A stretch of 64,000 nt of DNA from Siphonodentalium dalli (Eukaryota > Mollusca > Scaphopoda > Gadilida > Siphonodentaliidae): NCBI GenBank assembly GCA_032622095.1, contig CP136065.1:113503195-113567194 (forward strand), in the 5' to 3' direction. Each line of letters opens with the position of its first letter. Position 1 is the first letter of the stretch. The position numbers and the translations under genes were made by a program. This document shows, one piece after another, positions 23,101 to 38,100 of the stretch. The notes under the pieces are model-generated. The model worked only from the letters and a program-made list of their open reading frames with translations, was not told where the DNA came from and did no database searches.

Positions 23101-26100
23101 GTTTCAATCGTATTTTAAGGGCGAATATGTCTTTAAAATCAATATTTAACAATCGATGGAATAATTATAAGGAATAATCTCGGTTTCCTAATGTAATTAC
23201 ACAGTCTAAAGGCATATGCCGAATCACAAACTCTTATAAATCGCTTCGCGATTTATAGGTTTGTGATTCGGCATATGCCTTTAGACTGTGTAATTACATT
23301 AGGAAACCGAGATTATTCCTTAATTGACTGCATCCCGACGTCAATTTATCGGTCTTACTGTCCGTCCAGGCATATGTCTCAGCCTGATTGAAATATGGTT
23401 TTGAGGTTTGCCATCATAACTCCTTTTCGAAAGAGAGGCAAATGACGTCGTTCACGTTTTCAGTTCTAGATTTATCCTTCTTTATTTATCTATAAATCTG
23501 AGGGTTTTGTCGGTCCATGCAGATATCTCAGCCATGATCTGAATGAAATTTAGTATGGATATTTGCCATCACAACTGCTTTCAAAAGCGTGCTCAATGAT
23601 ATTGTTTGCCTTTTCATTTTGCCTGAATAAAATACGTTAATTGCCAAATTTTATTCGCGATTTTGGTCCATCCGGCTTAATAACTATGAACGGCTTTCTA
23701 TATATTTTTATATTCAAGTGAGCAAACCTGGTTTATATATTATTACGGCCCTTAATTCATCAATTTATTTTGCAATTTGTGTCCGTCCGGCTCTTCTGCT
23801 GATGTTTTTAACAATTATTTGAATGAATGACCTTACCGAGGAGAGAATTGCAGAGGTCCCTCTCCATGACAATGCCCTGTTTAAATTTGCACCTTTGTGT
23901 ATGCCAGCACCAGTGGTACAACCTCTTGTTTTAAATCTATTCCTTTTCCATTGTTGTCACTGCACTATTAGAAAATGATCTGAAATTGGTACTTATGTGT
24001 ACATCAGGATTGCTGGACTAATCTCCTTAATATAAAACTCACTGACATTCCACATTGAGCATTGTTATAATAGACTGACATGGACCACCTACCATTTTGT
24101 ACTCTGGCAGAATTTTGACTGATTCCCAGACTATAAACCTTGCCGCCACTGCAGCGGTCATCGTTATTATAGACCAGTATAGATAGACTGCCAACACCCC
24201 CCCCCCCCCCCCCCCCCCCACCCACCATTTTGAGTCACGAGGCAAAATTTTCCCAGTTATAAATAGAACAGTTCACTTTGATTAGAATGCATGATTAATA
24301 TGTTATATTCTAACACCTGATTCATTTAAAATGGTGCTACCATTGTGACTATGGGGTACATTTTGTGCTGATCTGTAAGGTGCTATTATACAGTTATTGC
24401 CCGCGATTGAGTGAGACACGGGGATTTGTCGCCCGCTCGAGACAGCAAAGAGTGGCTATTTGATCTAGCACATATAAACGTAGTTGTAACGTATGTACAT
24501 CGTATGTGCAATTGTCTGCAGCAAATACCAACTGCATAATAAGGTTTATCTATTTGTCCCACGGTCTTTATTATTGATATAAAAAGGTCCAATAGGAATA
24601 TTACAACTTATAACAGATATGTGTCTGTGATAACACCATTTATACATAGCGTGCTTTAATTGCAAATAAAAAAAACACACAATTATGCAAATTAGCAAAC
24701 ACCACAGTTCGCGGTTGTTATGAAACAGTGGGGTTTATAAAAACAGTGTTTTTCGAAATTATCAGAGAGCTGTCAGAGGATCTCTGCGCGGTGAGTTCTT
24801 CGTAGTTCTATGTTTACTGGTAACAGCTGAGCGGTCAATAACTGAGACAATGTTACCCTCAAGGGTAATATGGTGATTTATGGCCCGCCATGTGACGCAG
24901 TCTCAGCCAATCAGAAGAGAGGAAAATGGGATGAAATGGGATGAAGGATAACAAAACATTATATAGCAGTACCAGTGTAGAGTTAGGAACTAATTAAACT
25001 GAAAACCAGAAAATTATGTTCCAAATTTATGAACACATGAAATTTTGTATAGTAGATAACAGACTCTTTTGTAATGTGTATCTGTAATATTTAAACATGC
25101 AGTATTGCTTCTACTGTCTGACATTAATCAATATTACTCTTGAGACGAGTAAGCCATTATATATATATGTATATAGAATATCCATCGCGCCAAACTTTTT
25201 TGTGGGGGAATTATATAATTTTCCTAAGTTTTTCATATGTTACTTTGATGACACCCTTGCATTTATGATGTCAAGCAAACTAATTAGCTTTGTGACATGT
25301 AGCTTAGAGCGAAATAGTGTGCTGGCTTATTACAGTTATTCTATCCCAACTTTGTTCTGATTATTTATAGATGTTTTAGAATGAAAATATATATATATCC
25401 TTTTAAAAAATTTGTATGAATAACAGTAAATTATGGACGCTAAAACATTCTAAAATCACAATGACATCATTTAGGCTGGTTGACATCCCTAGTTACCTGC
25501 GCAATTTACATATATAATTACATAATGAAAGTAGTGCTAACCTAATAAAGCTACGCTGACCTAATAAAGATATATTGATGAAATAAACATAACATTTATT
25601 AGGCAGGCTTTATGTAGTCAACAGAGGTAGTGAGTGGTGTATATAATAATTAATCATTTTTTTTCAGAAAAAATGAGACATCAAGTAGAAAATGGCTTGC
25701 AAGGAATGGCCTGGCTGCCAAGAAACTGACGATTCTAGATGCTCTAGCTCCAACATTCGTTCCACACAAGGCGCAGTATGTGCCTATTCTGGACAAATAT
25801 GTCCTTTCAAAAGTGTTTGATAATGTAAGTTTCTCAACCATCTTTCTTATACCTCCAACAATATATTGAACTCCAAACGCTGAGGTTTACAACATTAACT
25901 CATTCATATGGGAGTTGTGCTGGTGCAGCATTTAAAGATCATGTGCCGATGCACAATTATCTTATATAAGAGAATGCATTGGCTTACAAGGTCAAGGTAA
26001 ATATTGTTAGGCCAATGTATTCTCTTATATATTGGAGACTCGCATATATAAAAGAATGCACTGGCACAGGATCTTTAATGCTCCTGTCATGAAAGGGTGA

Positions 26101-29100
26101 ACTGATCCATGATGCACCATTTGTGCTTGTATTCTGATCTGAAATCAATTTAATAGTTGGAATGATGGCTACAGTAATGATTTTGTAAAGTGCGGTGGAG
26201 CTAATTTACTGCAAAATAATTATGTAAAAGACACAAATGCATGCAATGTATTGCGAAGAGAAAAACTTAAGAAAAACTATAGATTCCCAGTTTACTGATA
26301 CCAGTATTACAGCGTAGTTAACCCTTTCATGATGGGAGCTGCGCTTGTTCAGCATTAAAGATGCTATACCAGTGCATTCTCTTATATATGCGAGTCTCCC
26401 AAAAAGGGAGCCTCACATATATAAGAGCATGCACTGGCTTACAAAGTCAAGGTAAATATTGTTAGGCCAATGTATTCTTTATATACGTGAGGCTCCCTAT
26501 GGGAGACTCGCATAAAAAGAGAATGCATTGCCACAGGGTTTTTGCAAAATTTCAGAAAGCTCCAGTCATGAATTGGTTAACACAATTTATGAAACTGGGT
26601 ATATTGTTTACATATTAGAAATTCCCTGTCAAGTTTGAATTTGGGTCCAGTCCGGCCATTTCGGATTCATTCATGTCCCTTTTCTACTTACAATTTGTTA
26701 TATGTTGATTTAGCTAAATTCTTCTGGTCATCTTATTTTTACTTCCCTGTGTTCTTTCAAGATTGTTTTTTTTAAAGTTATTTTCTTATTTCCGTGTCAT
26801 TAGGTTCTTCCAATAGCTCATGTTTCTGGTAGGAGTAAGCAGAAGATCACCCTGGTTAATCCTACAGGAGTCAATCTAGTGGCATACGAAGACAAGTTAC
26901 AAGCTGCTCTGGACTGCTATCAAAAGTAAGCTTTATTCAATCAGCATGTAACAACTTGAGCAAGTCTGAGACAATAAACAGGATTAGATTGGAAAACTTC
27001 AATGCTTCTTCATCTACAGACGATAACATTCCGTATCAGTGGAGTGAAAATCTGTCCATTGGGAGCTCTGAAGTATAATCTGTCAATAAGCTCATCATAA
27101 CAGCCACATGACTTGTTTTGAATGAGGATAATAGTCACATCAGTCTGAGTAAACTCATACCTAAATATTCATTACAACATTGAATATAAGGTCTGACGGA
27201 TAACATCGCTATCTCATTTCCAAGTCCTCGGGATTCCGTAATCTGATTGATTGCGTAAATTATTTTCCGTCCAATGAAACCGTATGGGTTAATAAACAAG
27301 TGTTAGTGGGCGGAGACTCCCATAATGTCACCTCTAAATATAGTAACAGAGGGGAATTTCTCCGATCGAAAGCGATGCTTGCAAATACAACAGAGACAGA
27401 AACAATGGCTTCGAAATTATATATTCGGTACGATTCGGATTAATTTGAAGGATGTGCTAGACCTGATAGATAGGCCTGCGCATGGTACCAACTTGGCCTC
27501 CCATAAATATAAATAGAACTCACTCATGTCCGTGTATTTGAATTACTTTATTGTACCATGGTTTGCAAATCAAATTATTTGTCGTAAAAAAGTCATCTGA
27601 AAGTTAACACCGAGGAAATGACTTAATTTTATGCTTTTAAATAGTTCTAAAGCATCATTTTTGATGACGACCTTATTTTTTGCTCTCGGATGCAGCTTTC
27701 CGGTTGATGCAGCGAGTTCATCTCCCGAAAAAGAATAGTCGCACACACGACAAATATTATCTGCTGTAAGTTTATGTCGCGATACAGGCCATTGCTATTG
27801 CGAAGCACAACAAATAACACGTGGGGACACCTGTCAATCATCGATGTATTTTTTTTAATCCGTGACGTCATTTTGGGGAAGCTCTTCGCTGAATAGAAAT
27901 GGTTTTGGCAACATAAGCTCCAGACTCTATATTTCAAATATAGAGTCGACGTTCACCCAGACTGTAGTCACATATAATATAGAATAAAAGATAGAATGTT
28001 TAATCCTTTCATTACTGAATGGAATTTCCCACCAGACACAATTGTATACAATAGAATGGTCTGTTATTCATCTGGAGGGAAGTTCAGATAATATAAGCAT
28101 ACCACAGATAATTAAAGTGCAGAAGGACTCATATTCATTGGTGGGAATTGCTGTAATAATAAGTTCAATAAATGGTCTTTGGCAGTTTGTTGAACATATT
28201 ATCTCAACATTTGCAAAGGAAATTACTCATTGATGAGTATTTAATTAACATGGAAATGGTTAACGTCGCACCGTAGACTTAACCCTTTCAGTGCCAAGTC
28301 GGATTTTTGTATCAACCCATTTTCCTTGTTAATTTTTCAAATTTATTGATTATAATAATGTGATAATATATCACATTATTATAATCTCTTTCCATCAATA
28401 TTTCACATTATTATAATCAATAAATTTGAAAAATGATCAAGGAAATATGGGTTGATACAAAAATCGGACTTGGCACTGAAAGGGTTAAGGAACCAATGGG
28501 AACTATTGTACATGCAGAATTCATGTGGAAATAGAACATAGCTGAATCATTATGATATTATCCCATGGCCAGGGTTCATGCTGTCGATGACAATGGCCAG
28601 AGTTTAAAAAAAATGCCCAATTAAAATTACATTTGTTCAAACTTTTGCCTAAAAGTTTCAAGGTGGATCTGACTAAAACCCTTACTCATTAATATTACTG
28701 AATAGCTGCTCGCCTGCGTATGTGTATATAACAATCAACAGAAGTAGCCTATGCTTACTTATAAAAACAATGATGATTAGTTACTTTTACGGTGTCCTTT
28801 CTTAATCAATTGACAATACTTTACTGCTTTATGATACAATCAGCAAATCAGTGCATATTTATTTCGATTTTTTTATCCATTATTTTTTTGATTTTTTTTT
28901 TGGGGTGCAATTTATTATCTTGCTCTGATTTTTATTCTCTGCTTATTATTCATTCTATTGTTTTTTTTAGATTTGATTTTCTTACCAATCTTATATTTTG
29001 GTTTTTCAATTTGGTCGAAGTTTCTGAAAAACGGCCAAAAAATTGGAAATGGCCAAAAAGAATTTTCGGGCCAGTGTGAACCCCGTCCGTGACAGGTAAG

Positions 29101-32100
29101 GGAGTTACAGGCTGGATGAAGTGTGATGTTATCATTCTCAAATAAAAACCTTGCCAATGATGCTTCTGCAATTCCTGTACAACAAGAAAAAGCTCTTGGT
29201 CCTTATAATGTAGGTGAATACTATCTCTTTGAAACATGAGGAGTGTTTGTGTGTTTTTCCTAAAAGGGATACAGCTAAACCTTGTATTGGTAAGAAAATC
29301 TTGACAATTTACACTTATTAAACATTCTGCTCAAAATGATACTATATCTATATACTTTGCATTTTTTCAGACGTCTGGACAGAATAGTTTGGGAAGCACT
29401 TCCACAGTCAGAAAGAGACAAGTAAGCTAACCTATTTCATACAACAACAATCAAGATATATTCTCATTGTTTGTAGTTTGTAACATATTGAATCTGTTTG
29501 GGGTAACTTATTATATGATCTTATTATCAAATTGTTAAAAGCCCACTTTATGTTTGAATCCCCAATTTGGATTTTCCCTTCTAGAGTTATTCATCTTTGT
29601 TTATCTGGAAAGTTGTTTTTTTGTCCATCCGAGCAGATATATTTGTTTTCGCAAAATTTCAGGAAGCTCCATTCATGGAAGGGTTAAACTCATATTTCTG
29701 GAAATTACTACATTTGAAGTACAGTTTAGTAGGCCCATTTTACTAGGGATATTTGAATGTGTTTCAGAATTGAGAAAAGAGAAGAAGATGATGGTCCTCC
29801 ATCATACGAAGAACGACAGAAAATGATAAGCAGTGCTATAAAAAATAGTGATGAACTAACGGAAGAAATGTTCACAAATATGTCTCTACTGGAAAATGAA
29901 ATAGATAAGGGTAAAAAGTTCATGATGGAGTCTCAAGCATTGAGAAAAGCTTCAGAAAGTAACGATGAAGACGATGCTGATATTTCTTCAAGAAAATCAG
30001 AAAATGATGTGAATTTGTCCAGATCAGAAATGTTCACAGTTCAGAAGGAGGAAAGTAGTTTCATTTCAAATATTGGCCAGGAATCCATCACTTCACAACA
30101 AGAATTTGAGGTAGGATGTTCTTGAAATGCATGCATTATTAGCGGCTCGCAACTGGCTCTGTATGATTATTATCACTGAGTGGGTCATTGCCACAGGTCA
30201 TCGACCATTTTGGTACCAAGTCTTTGGATTGAATATTTGGATACACATCTGTATGCTAGTGAAATTTAGGTGTCTAGCTTTTTATGCTAGCATTCAAGTA
30301 CCCTTCTACTTCTCATAAGGGATTTTGGGTCCCAACAATTTATAAATGAGTCTGATATTCCAAAGATCATCATGTTCATAAAATACAATTTAAGGCATGC
30401 ATGGTGCTGAGATAATAATTTTAACAATATCATTTAGATTATAATGGAGAAAACTCATATCAGTACAATTGGGACTCATAATTTTGACATCAGAGCTTTG
30501 TTGATCTAACAGAGTGGTTATAAAAATTGTAAAACAAATTGCTGTCAAAATCTGGTACCCAAAGGTTCAGTGGCTTTTAGCAGTGACCTATTCATCACTA
30601 TTATCATGATGGAAACTTATACACATCACATAACTTTTCTGTGAGTTAAAAATAACCTTTGTTCATATCCAAATCACATGCGTGATCACAATATGTGGAA
30701 CCATTTCATCACTCAAATATATATTTGAATTCACACACAATATATATGAAAAACAAATTTACACCATAATAAGGATAGCTAATTAACCCTTCCATGACTG
30801 GAGCTTCCTGAAATTTTGTGAAAACCCTGTGCTGCATTCTCTTATATATGCGAGTCTCCCATAGGGACCCTCGCATATATAAGAGAATTCATTGGCCTAA
30901 CAATATTTACCTTGACATTGTAAGCCAGTGTACATAATGTGAGGCCCCCTATGGGAGACTTGCTTATACAATAAAATGTACTGGAACAGGATGTTTAATG
31001 CGCTGCTCCTGTCATGGAAGGGTTAAACCCATTCATCATTCTGTTGATTATCTGTTCTAAAGTATATATTGGAATGGTCTGTTCTTCATTTCTATTAAAA
31101 GGACTCAGGTTCATGCAATGTATCATAAATCTGATAAAAGTATGTCAAACAACTATTATCAACAAGTACATGTAACAGATCAATTTTGTTCTTACTTTCT
31201 TTATTAACCCTTTACCCAACAAAACGGCCAAAAACGCCCAAATAAAGCTTCAACAGCCTAAAATATCTTCGGTCTGTCTCAATAACACCATACAAATATG
31301 GATATAATTGAAACCGGTTCATTGACCACATTGTGATGGTTACAGTTATGCCCTGTACCAATGCATTCTCTTATATATGCGAGTCGACCATAGGTCGCCT
31401 CGCATATTTTAAGAGAATGCATTGGCCTTTGACAATTTTATCATTTTTAATATGTGTTAAGCCAATGCATTCTCTTATATATGCGAGGCGACCTATGGTC
31501 GACTCGCATATATAAGAGAATGCATTGGCACAGGGCCGTTCTGTTGGGTAAAGGGTTAATAACTCTCCAATAACTAGATTTCACATATTGAAAACATAAT
31601 TATGTAAAACATTACTTTATACTGATCAAAGTCCAATTAGATATCAAAAATTATATAAAAACTTGACACTAAACATTGGAAAAGGTCAAAGCGTTGAAAA
31701 ATATTCTGAAAATTATATTTAGACTAAAATATTTGAACTTACTATGCGATCAGCGATGTTTGTTGACAATTCGCTAAACAGTTTTGTTTACGTAATGGTT
31801 TCAACATACAATTTTTTTTTTTACTGGAGACCTATTAATAATTAGTATAAGAACAAAATGTATCTATCTCTCCATGTTCTTCTTGGTGCTGTTGTTTTCA
31901 CAGACTTTTATTAACTTTTGTACATTTGCTCACTGCGATGGCCTCGGTTCCTTTTAATTTTCTGTTGATCTATATAAACAGATGACAGACAGAAAACACA
32001 GTATTGATTCCTATTCATTTGTGGTGAATAATAAGTTTACCAAGGCATGTTGAACTTATTAACCAAACTTCCTTATAAACAGAATAGGTGGGAATCAGTG

Positions 32101-35100
32101 AGTATCCAGTGTTTAGTGGTCAACTGCCTGTTCATCTTGAGATACTATCCTGCTAATGGTGAAAATTTGTAATCTGTTTATATGGTTCTTAAAATTCCAA
32201 GGAATTATACAGGGACCAGCTTAGTAGTTCTAAAGGGAGAGAAGTCAATTCTCCCTGTTTCATCGATTACGGACAATTGGTTTCTTATCCGGGAAAGTTA
32301 TCAAATTTTGGTTAACACATGTAAATCAATCTCAAACTAGTGATCTGATAAATAATATACAATGGAAAAACCCAATTATAATTCACTCCAATCAGTGAAA
32401 ACACTTAAAAATATGAACTAACTTGATATGCAATGTTTCTTTTTGTTTGATTAGGCATATATATACAATTAGCAGAAAGAGGTCAGTTTTCCCTGACAAA
32501 AATGGGGATAAAGTTTTTTCAGTAAGGAATATCTCTCATGTCTCCATCTCAGCTGATGCCTGGACTATGGATCTAGATTGAACCCTGGACTATGGATCTA
32601 GACTGATCCTTGGACTATGGGCCAGTTATTTATCCAAATGGGGCACCATTCGAGTTGCACACTGATAGAACTTGAGGTGGCATTGCTCTCATATGAAAAA
32701 CACATTTGAAAGCAACAATGTTAAAAATTTGTCAGTTTGAGCTGAAGGTCCTTATAAGGCAATTTATATATCGTTCCATGCAGAAGCATTATTCATGGCA
32801 TATATGAATAGTTGTAAAAGACCACATATTCATTAATTAAGTTATATGGTTAGTTAGACACAGGATCATGGTATCCACTCTTAAGTTTCCATTCATGAAA
32901 TATATTACTCTCTTGTATATATCCTCCCTATAGTGCATGAAATTCCTAATAGAAATCTTAACTTTTGCTCTCTCTCTATGCCACTCTGAGATGTGAACCT
33001 TTATAACCGGCTTTAAACTTGGATGAAGACAGATTATTTCTCAGCTTTTCTAAAAAATATAATATGAAAATTTGAGTGCTTAAGGAATACCAAAAACACA
33101 GACAGAATGGACTGACTGGGACTGGAAGAACGGCAGCCAATGAGAGAGAGAGATATATATCATTTATTTTTGTCACATATGTATATATTGTCGGTTACAA
33201 AATATATGTAAACAAATACAGAGAACACCCAGCCTATAACTCACGCTTAATAGTAGTCATTTCAAATATGCGAGGAATAATACATGTGATTACATAAATA
33301 TTCAATACATGTACCTGCATAGACATTCAAACTTCTTAATTCACATATTTAAAGATATAATTAAAGATGAGTATCTATTCCCATATACCTCTCACAACAA
33401 CATATTACCATAGATTCTGCATTGATATCACAATGGCTCTTATTCTAGGTCCACACCACAGACTGATAAGTCAAATACAAACTTGAGTGTGTTTTATGTA
33501 GAAAAATATTGACTCATTTAGTCTGACATTTAAATCTTCAAAATGGATTAAATAATCATCTAGAATATAGCTATCCAGTATTTTGTTAAAATTGCAAAAA
33601 TTGCGAAATTAACATTGTGCTGCAACCTTGGCCATGAAGTGGTTCAATGATGTGGCACCATAAATTTAGCTCATATTTTCATATGTTCTACACATGGATC
33701 CATTATTTTACTGCTGTATTTTGTCACATCCAAATGTATATAGTTGTGGGGTTGTCATTTTTCTATGGTGCACTGGGTATACGGCTAAAGGTCCAGCTGA
33801 CATTTTTGTTGTTCTATTAACGAAGTATCTAGCTTTACAAATTGGCTTTGAGAGATGCAAGTTACAAGCAAAAATCATGGCCCATAAAAAAAAAATGATA
33901 GCCAATTCCTATAATCCTTGTTTTTCTAAAAAACATTTTGTACTCACGAACATTTTCTATGAAGCCAGTTACTCAGTGCACTGCATAATTAATTATAAGG
34001 GCCGTATCAGTACATGTACCGGTATATAACTGTAAAAATTGCTTTGTCACTTCAGATAAATATTCAGAGGCTAAGATTCATACTCAAGTTGTTATATGAT
34101 TGTTTCAAAAAGTTATAGCAGATGTGCCTCTTTGATCACTTATCAACATATACATTGATATAAATATATTTATTGAAGTACAATGAAGAATTCATGTTGG
34201 CAGGTAAAGAGTTAATCGAGTATCCAAAAACAGGTTAGCTAGGTGAAGATGAATCATAGTGTAAGTCGTGTGAGAAGGCAATCAAGTTATTAAGTTCAGG
34301 TAAATTGGCATGTAAATAGGATGTAATCAGAAATGTTCTGATACATGATTGGCAGATTTTTTGGTCACTCTACATTCAGCTTCAAAACCAGGTGGAAGTG
34401 CCCCCACCCACCCAATGACAAAGTAATCAAAGATTTATCTGATAATGATAAGTAGTATTTGAAAATACATGTTTGTTTACAGTAATACTTACCAGTAATA
34501 GGTACAAGTAAATTGCTGTGACTACAATTTGCATATTATTATGGTACCGGCACATGTAGTTACAAATAATCATTTATATGTCATACAGTTGTTATAAAAT
34601 GTGTAAGCTGCGACGCTATATTTTTGCATTCTATAGAAATGTTACTGTCATACTGAAGCTGCAATGAATATCCAGTTGTCTATATACATTCAAATTATAT
34701 ACATTAAATGTTATACATTTGAATTGTTGTTATTCTATAAATAATTTTATGTTTGTTCGAGTGAAACGAGTTAAAACATAAATATATATATCTGTTTGGG
34801 ATATGTGATCATAGAGGATTATTACAAGTTATTATTACATTTCCATAATTATACCATAACCGTTATCTAAGAAACTTATTTCAATGCAAAAATGCTTTGT
34901 TTCAGTTCCATGTATATTACAAAAACTTTTTGCTAAAATGGACAACGCATTTACATATATGTGTATTGACAAGCTCAGTCAAGTTATGTAAAGTGCCAAA
35001 GTGCTTGCCAGGAGAATCTGTCTGCAGTACTTACTAACTATTCCAATATTATTGTAGGAATTACACTACTTACCATCAAGGGATTGGCAGCAACTGTCTC

Positions 35101-38100
35101 ATTCTATATATTGTGTAAATAAATATAACTTATAAAAGATCCCGTCACTCTTTATTTTCATGGATGGGACAAAGTGATTTTTCCAACAGTGAGCAGTCTT
35201 CTTTGGTTACTGTTTCAAACAAAATGCAAAACCAATTTACATATGACAAGCAAATGTGAACAGTTCATTGGTTTTAAACTATTGCCATTTGCATTTAATT
35301 AAAAATGGCACGCTCTACGCAGTTCAGTTCATACCACCATTTTAATGCAAATATTATTGAAGGCCACAAGACAGCATTGGTGGGGTATATACAGTAATGC
35401 TCTAAGTAATCGACTTCTTAACCACAGCAGAATTATGGGTAACTTTTCAGGATTTAGTCGGAAATATGGCTTGTTGCCATTCATCGGAAAGCTCTCCCTG
35501 AGAGCTTTCCGATGAATGGCAACAAGCCATATTTCCGACTAAATCCTGAAAAGTTACCCATAATTCTGCTGTGGTTAAGAAGTCGATTACTTAGAGCATT
35601 ACTATAACTCACATGTCAGAGCTCTGTTAGAATTGAAGGAATCTGCAATTTGGAAAGGTTTAAACTGAAATACTGAAATAGAAATGTAAAAAAATTGCAA
35701 GAATGTTTTCGGAATTAAAACATAAGAAAATCTAGCACACAATTGACTGACACAATAGCAATTTTTAAAACAATGTATGGCCGAAGAATAGGTGGCCATA
35801 TTTGATGCAATCTATTAGGCTAGCAGGAGATCATTGTATCTGGTACACATCAGATTTTAATGACTTCAGCCAGACATGTATAAGTAATAAATTCAACAAT
35901 TTAATTAGTTGGTTTACAAACCCGTCGACAACTTTTTTCACCGAAGTTGCAAAAAATTAGTTTTTTTGTTAACCATGGTGTTCAGTTTGTGTAAGACTTC
36001 TCACCAAAATATTCTATCGGTCATAATAGCACTGGAAAATGAGAATAATTCAGATATTATAAAAGTGTTGGTTTTATTTTATTTTTATTTGAAAAAATTA
36101 TTTCACGTGAATATATGAGATCTGCATTCACCAGGATCATCTGGAATAATCGTCACTCGGTATGTCAAGACCTGCCTGGGTTTATTTTTAATATTTATCC
36201 CCTCCTCCATCAAGAGATTTTTTCCCCTGATATTTGTAAACCAACTAATAATATTGCTGTGGCCTAACCTGTCGTCGGCTGAGTGCTATAATGTTCTATA
36301 TCCATTTTGGTAGGAAAATGAGATATTGGTGGTGTTTGATTTGTCTCGCGGAGATCTGTTGATTTCCAACAAGAAAGCCTGTCAATGATATACTGTTGTG
36401 GTATCACTTGATCACAAAATGTCACGTTTTCCATGCTATAATGTTCCATCTCCAGAGTTTCAATCCCTCCGTTTGTAGAATCCACAAAAACAACTTTATC
36501 AGGGCCAAATATTACATTTCTTTAAACAGTGGGAAGATTGTTGGATTTTAGCCACTAATACATCTTTTATATTAATATTGTCACTAACATGTGGCTGAAA
36601 AACAAAAAAGCCACTATAGCACTGACGCACAAGTGCACTTTTGTCCAAAAATGTTCTGTCTCCAAAGACGTTTAACAAAATGCAGGCATAATATTGGCAT
36701 TTAATGCAAGAAAATTCTTATTTAGTATTATTTCGACACACCAACCAAACTAAAATCAACGTACAACTAATCTCATGCACTGGTATAATTTATGAGAACC
36801 AGGTGGTCAAATTTTCAAACTAAATTTCCCACAAAAAGAGGAAATGTGAAATAGAACATTATAGCACTCAGCCGATGCTGTGATATTTCCATGTGATATT
36901 TTGTTCATTGTGCATATTAAATTATGAAAGATCTTCCAAGCTCACATAATTGGTGAATGTTCTATGTGCATGAGGTGGGAATGAATTCAGAAGCACTATT
37001 TAGATACTACCAACATGCCTGAATTCTATATAATATACACAGGTACACAATAGAAATACCTCATATAATGCAATAATATTTCTTTGAGATGCGTCATCAT
37101 AGATATTAGCCTTATACCGTTCAGTTAAGATCTAAAAGCAAATTTTTATTGAATGTATTATCAGATGCACCAACATAAGCTAATTTGAATAAGAATTGCC
37201 AATTATACTACATATTTTATGAATACTGAAAATGTAGATCTGATTAAATGCTAGCTTCTTCAGATTTTTATGCTATAAATATTATATTTTAATGGAATGA
37301 TAGGGCTATGGCTAACCCTATCATGGTCGGAGCAGCGCTGGTGCAGCATTAAAGATCCTGTGCCAGTCCACTCTCTTATTTATGTGAGTCTCCCATAGGA
37401 AGCCTCACATATATAAGAGTATGCACTGGTTTACAAGGTTACGGTAAACATTGTTTAATAGTCCAATGTATTGTCTTATATATGCGAGGCTCCCTATGGG
37501 AGACTCTCATATATAAGAGAATGCAATGGGAGGGTTTTCGAAAAATTTCAGGAAGCTCCAGTCATGGAAGGGTTAATTAAATTTATGTTTAGCGTCAATC
37601 ACTGCATTATTTCTGTTTGGTAACAAATAATAACACATATGATTAATTAATCGCACAATGCACAATTCCATTGTCCCAAAGAGTATCCTCTGTGAAAATT
37701 CAGATAGGAACATTTACTCTTATGCTTCATTCGCATTTAATTCTCTGAATCTTGAATGATGCTAAACATAAATTTAATTAAAGGTACCCAATCCTATCAG
37801 ACGCTCCTAAATTACTATTTCTTTGGCTTCGGAGGTAAAAAATATTTAATTTGAGTCGAGGAACCCACCCATCAAAGCTCAGAGTGATCAGATATCGATT
37901 TTTGAAGTTTGTTATTTCTATTGTTTGTGGCCCAGAAGCACGTGGTCAAACGGGTGAAGATGCGGATGAAGATGGATAACTCTAAAATCAAGTGGTTATT
38001 ATTACCACTTGATTTTAGAGTTATCCATGTTCATCCGCATAGAGGTGACTTATTTTAACGCTGATAGCCATGACAATTTTTTCAAAAACAATATCTCCTA

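Larger units (their letters stand above)
26926..29370 (+). other. Intron D-E (2.4 kb)
   Basis: Contains a TTAA family-2 copy (27998-28252) and a TTAA family-3 palindrome (28283-28484). The local palindrome ACTCTATATTTCAAATATAG begins near 27924. A T-rich stretch at 28850-29010 and GGCCAAAA words near 29030 have no assignable function. Confidence 0.7.

Noticed and set aside
33694-34029. 111-codon frame as an exon in the large intron
   Set aside because: No paired splice sites with matching phase and a composition like the surrounding intron.
36264-36485. 73-codon minus-strand frame as a gene
   Set aside because: It overlaps the inverted end of a repeat element and has no known domain.
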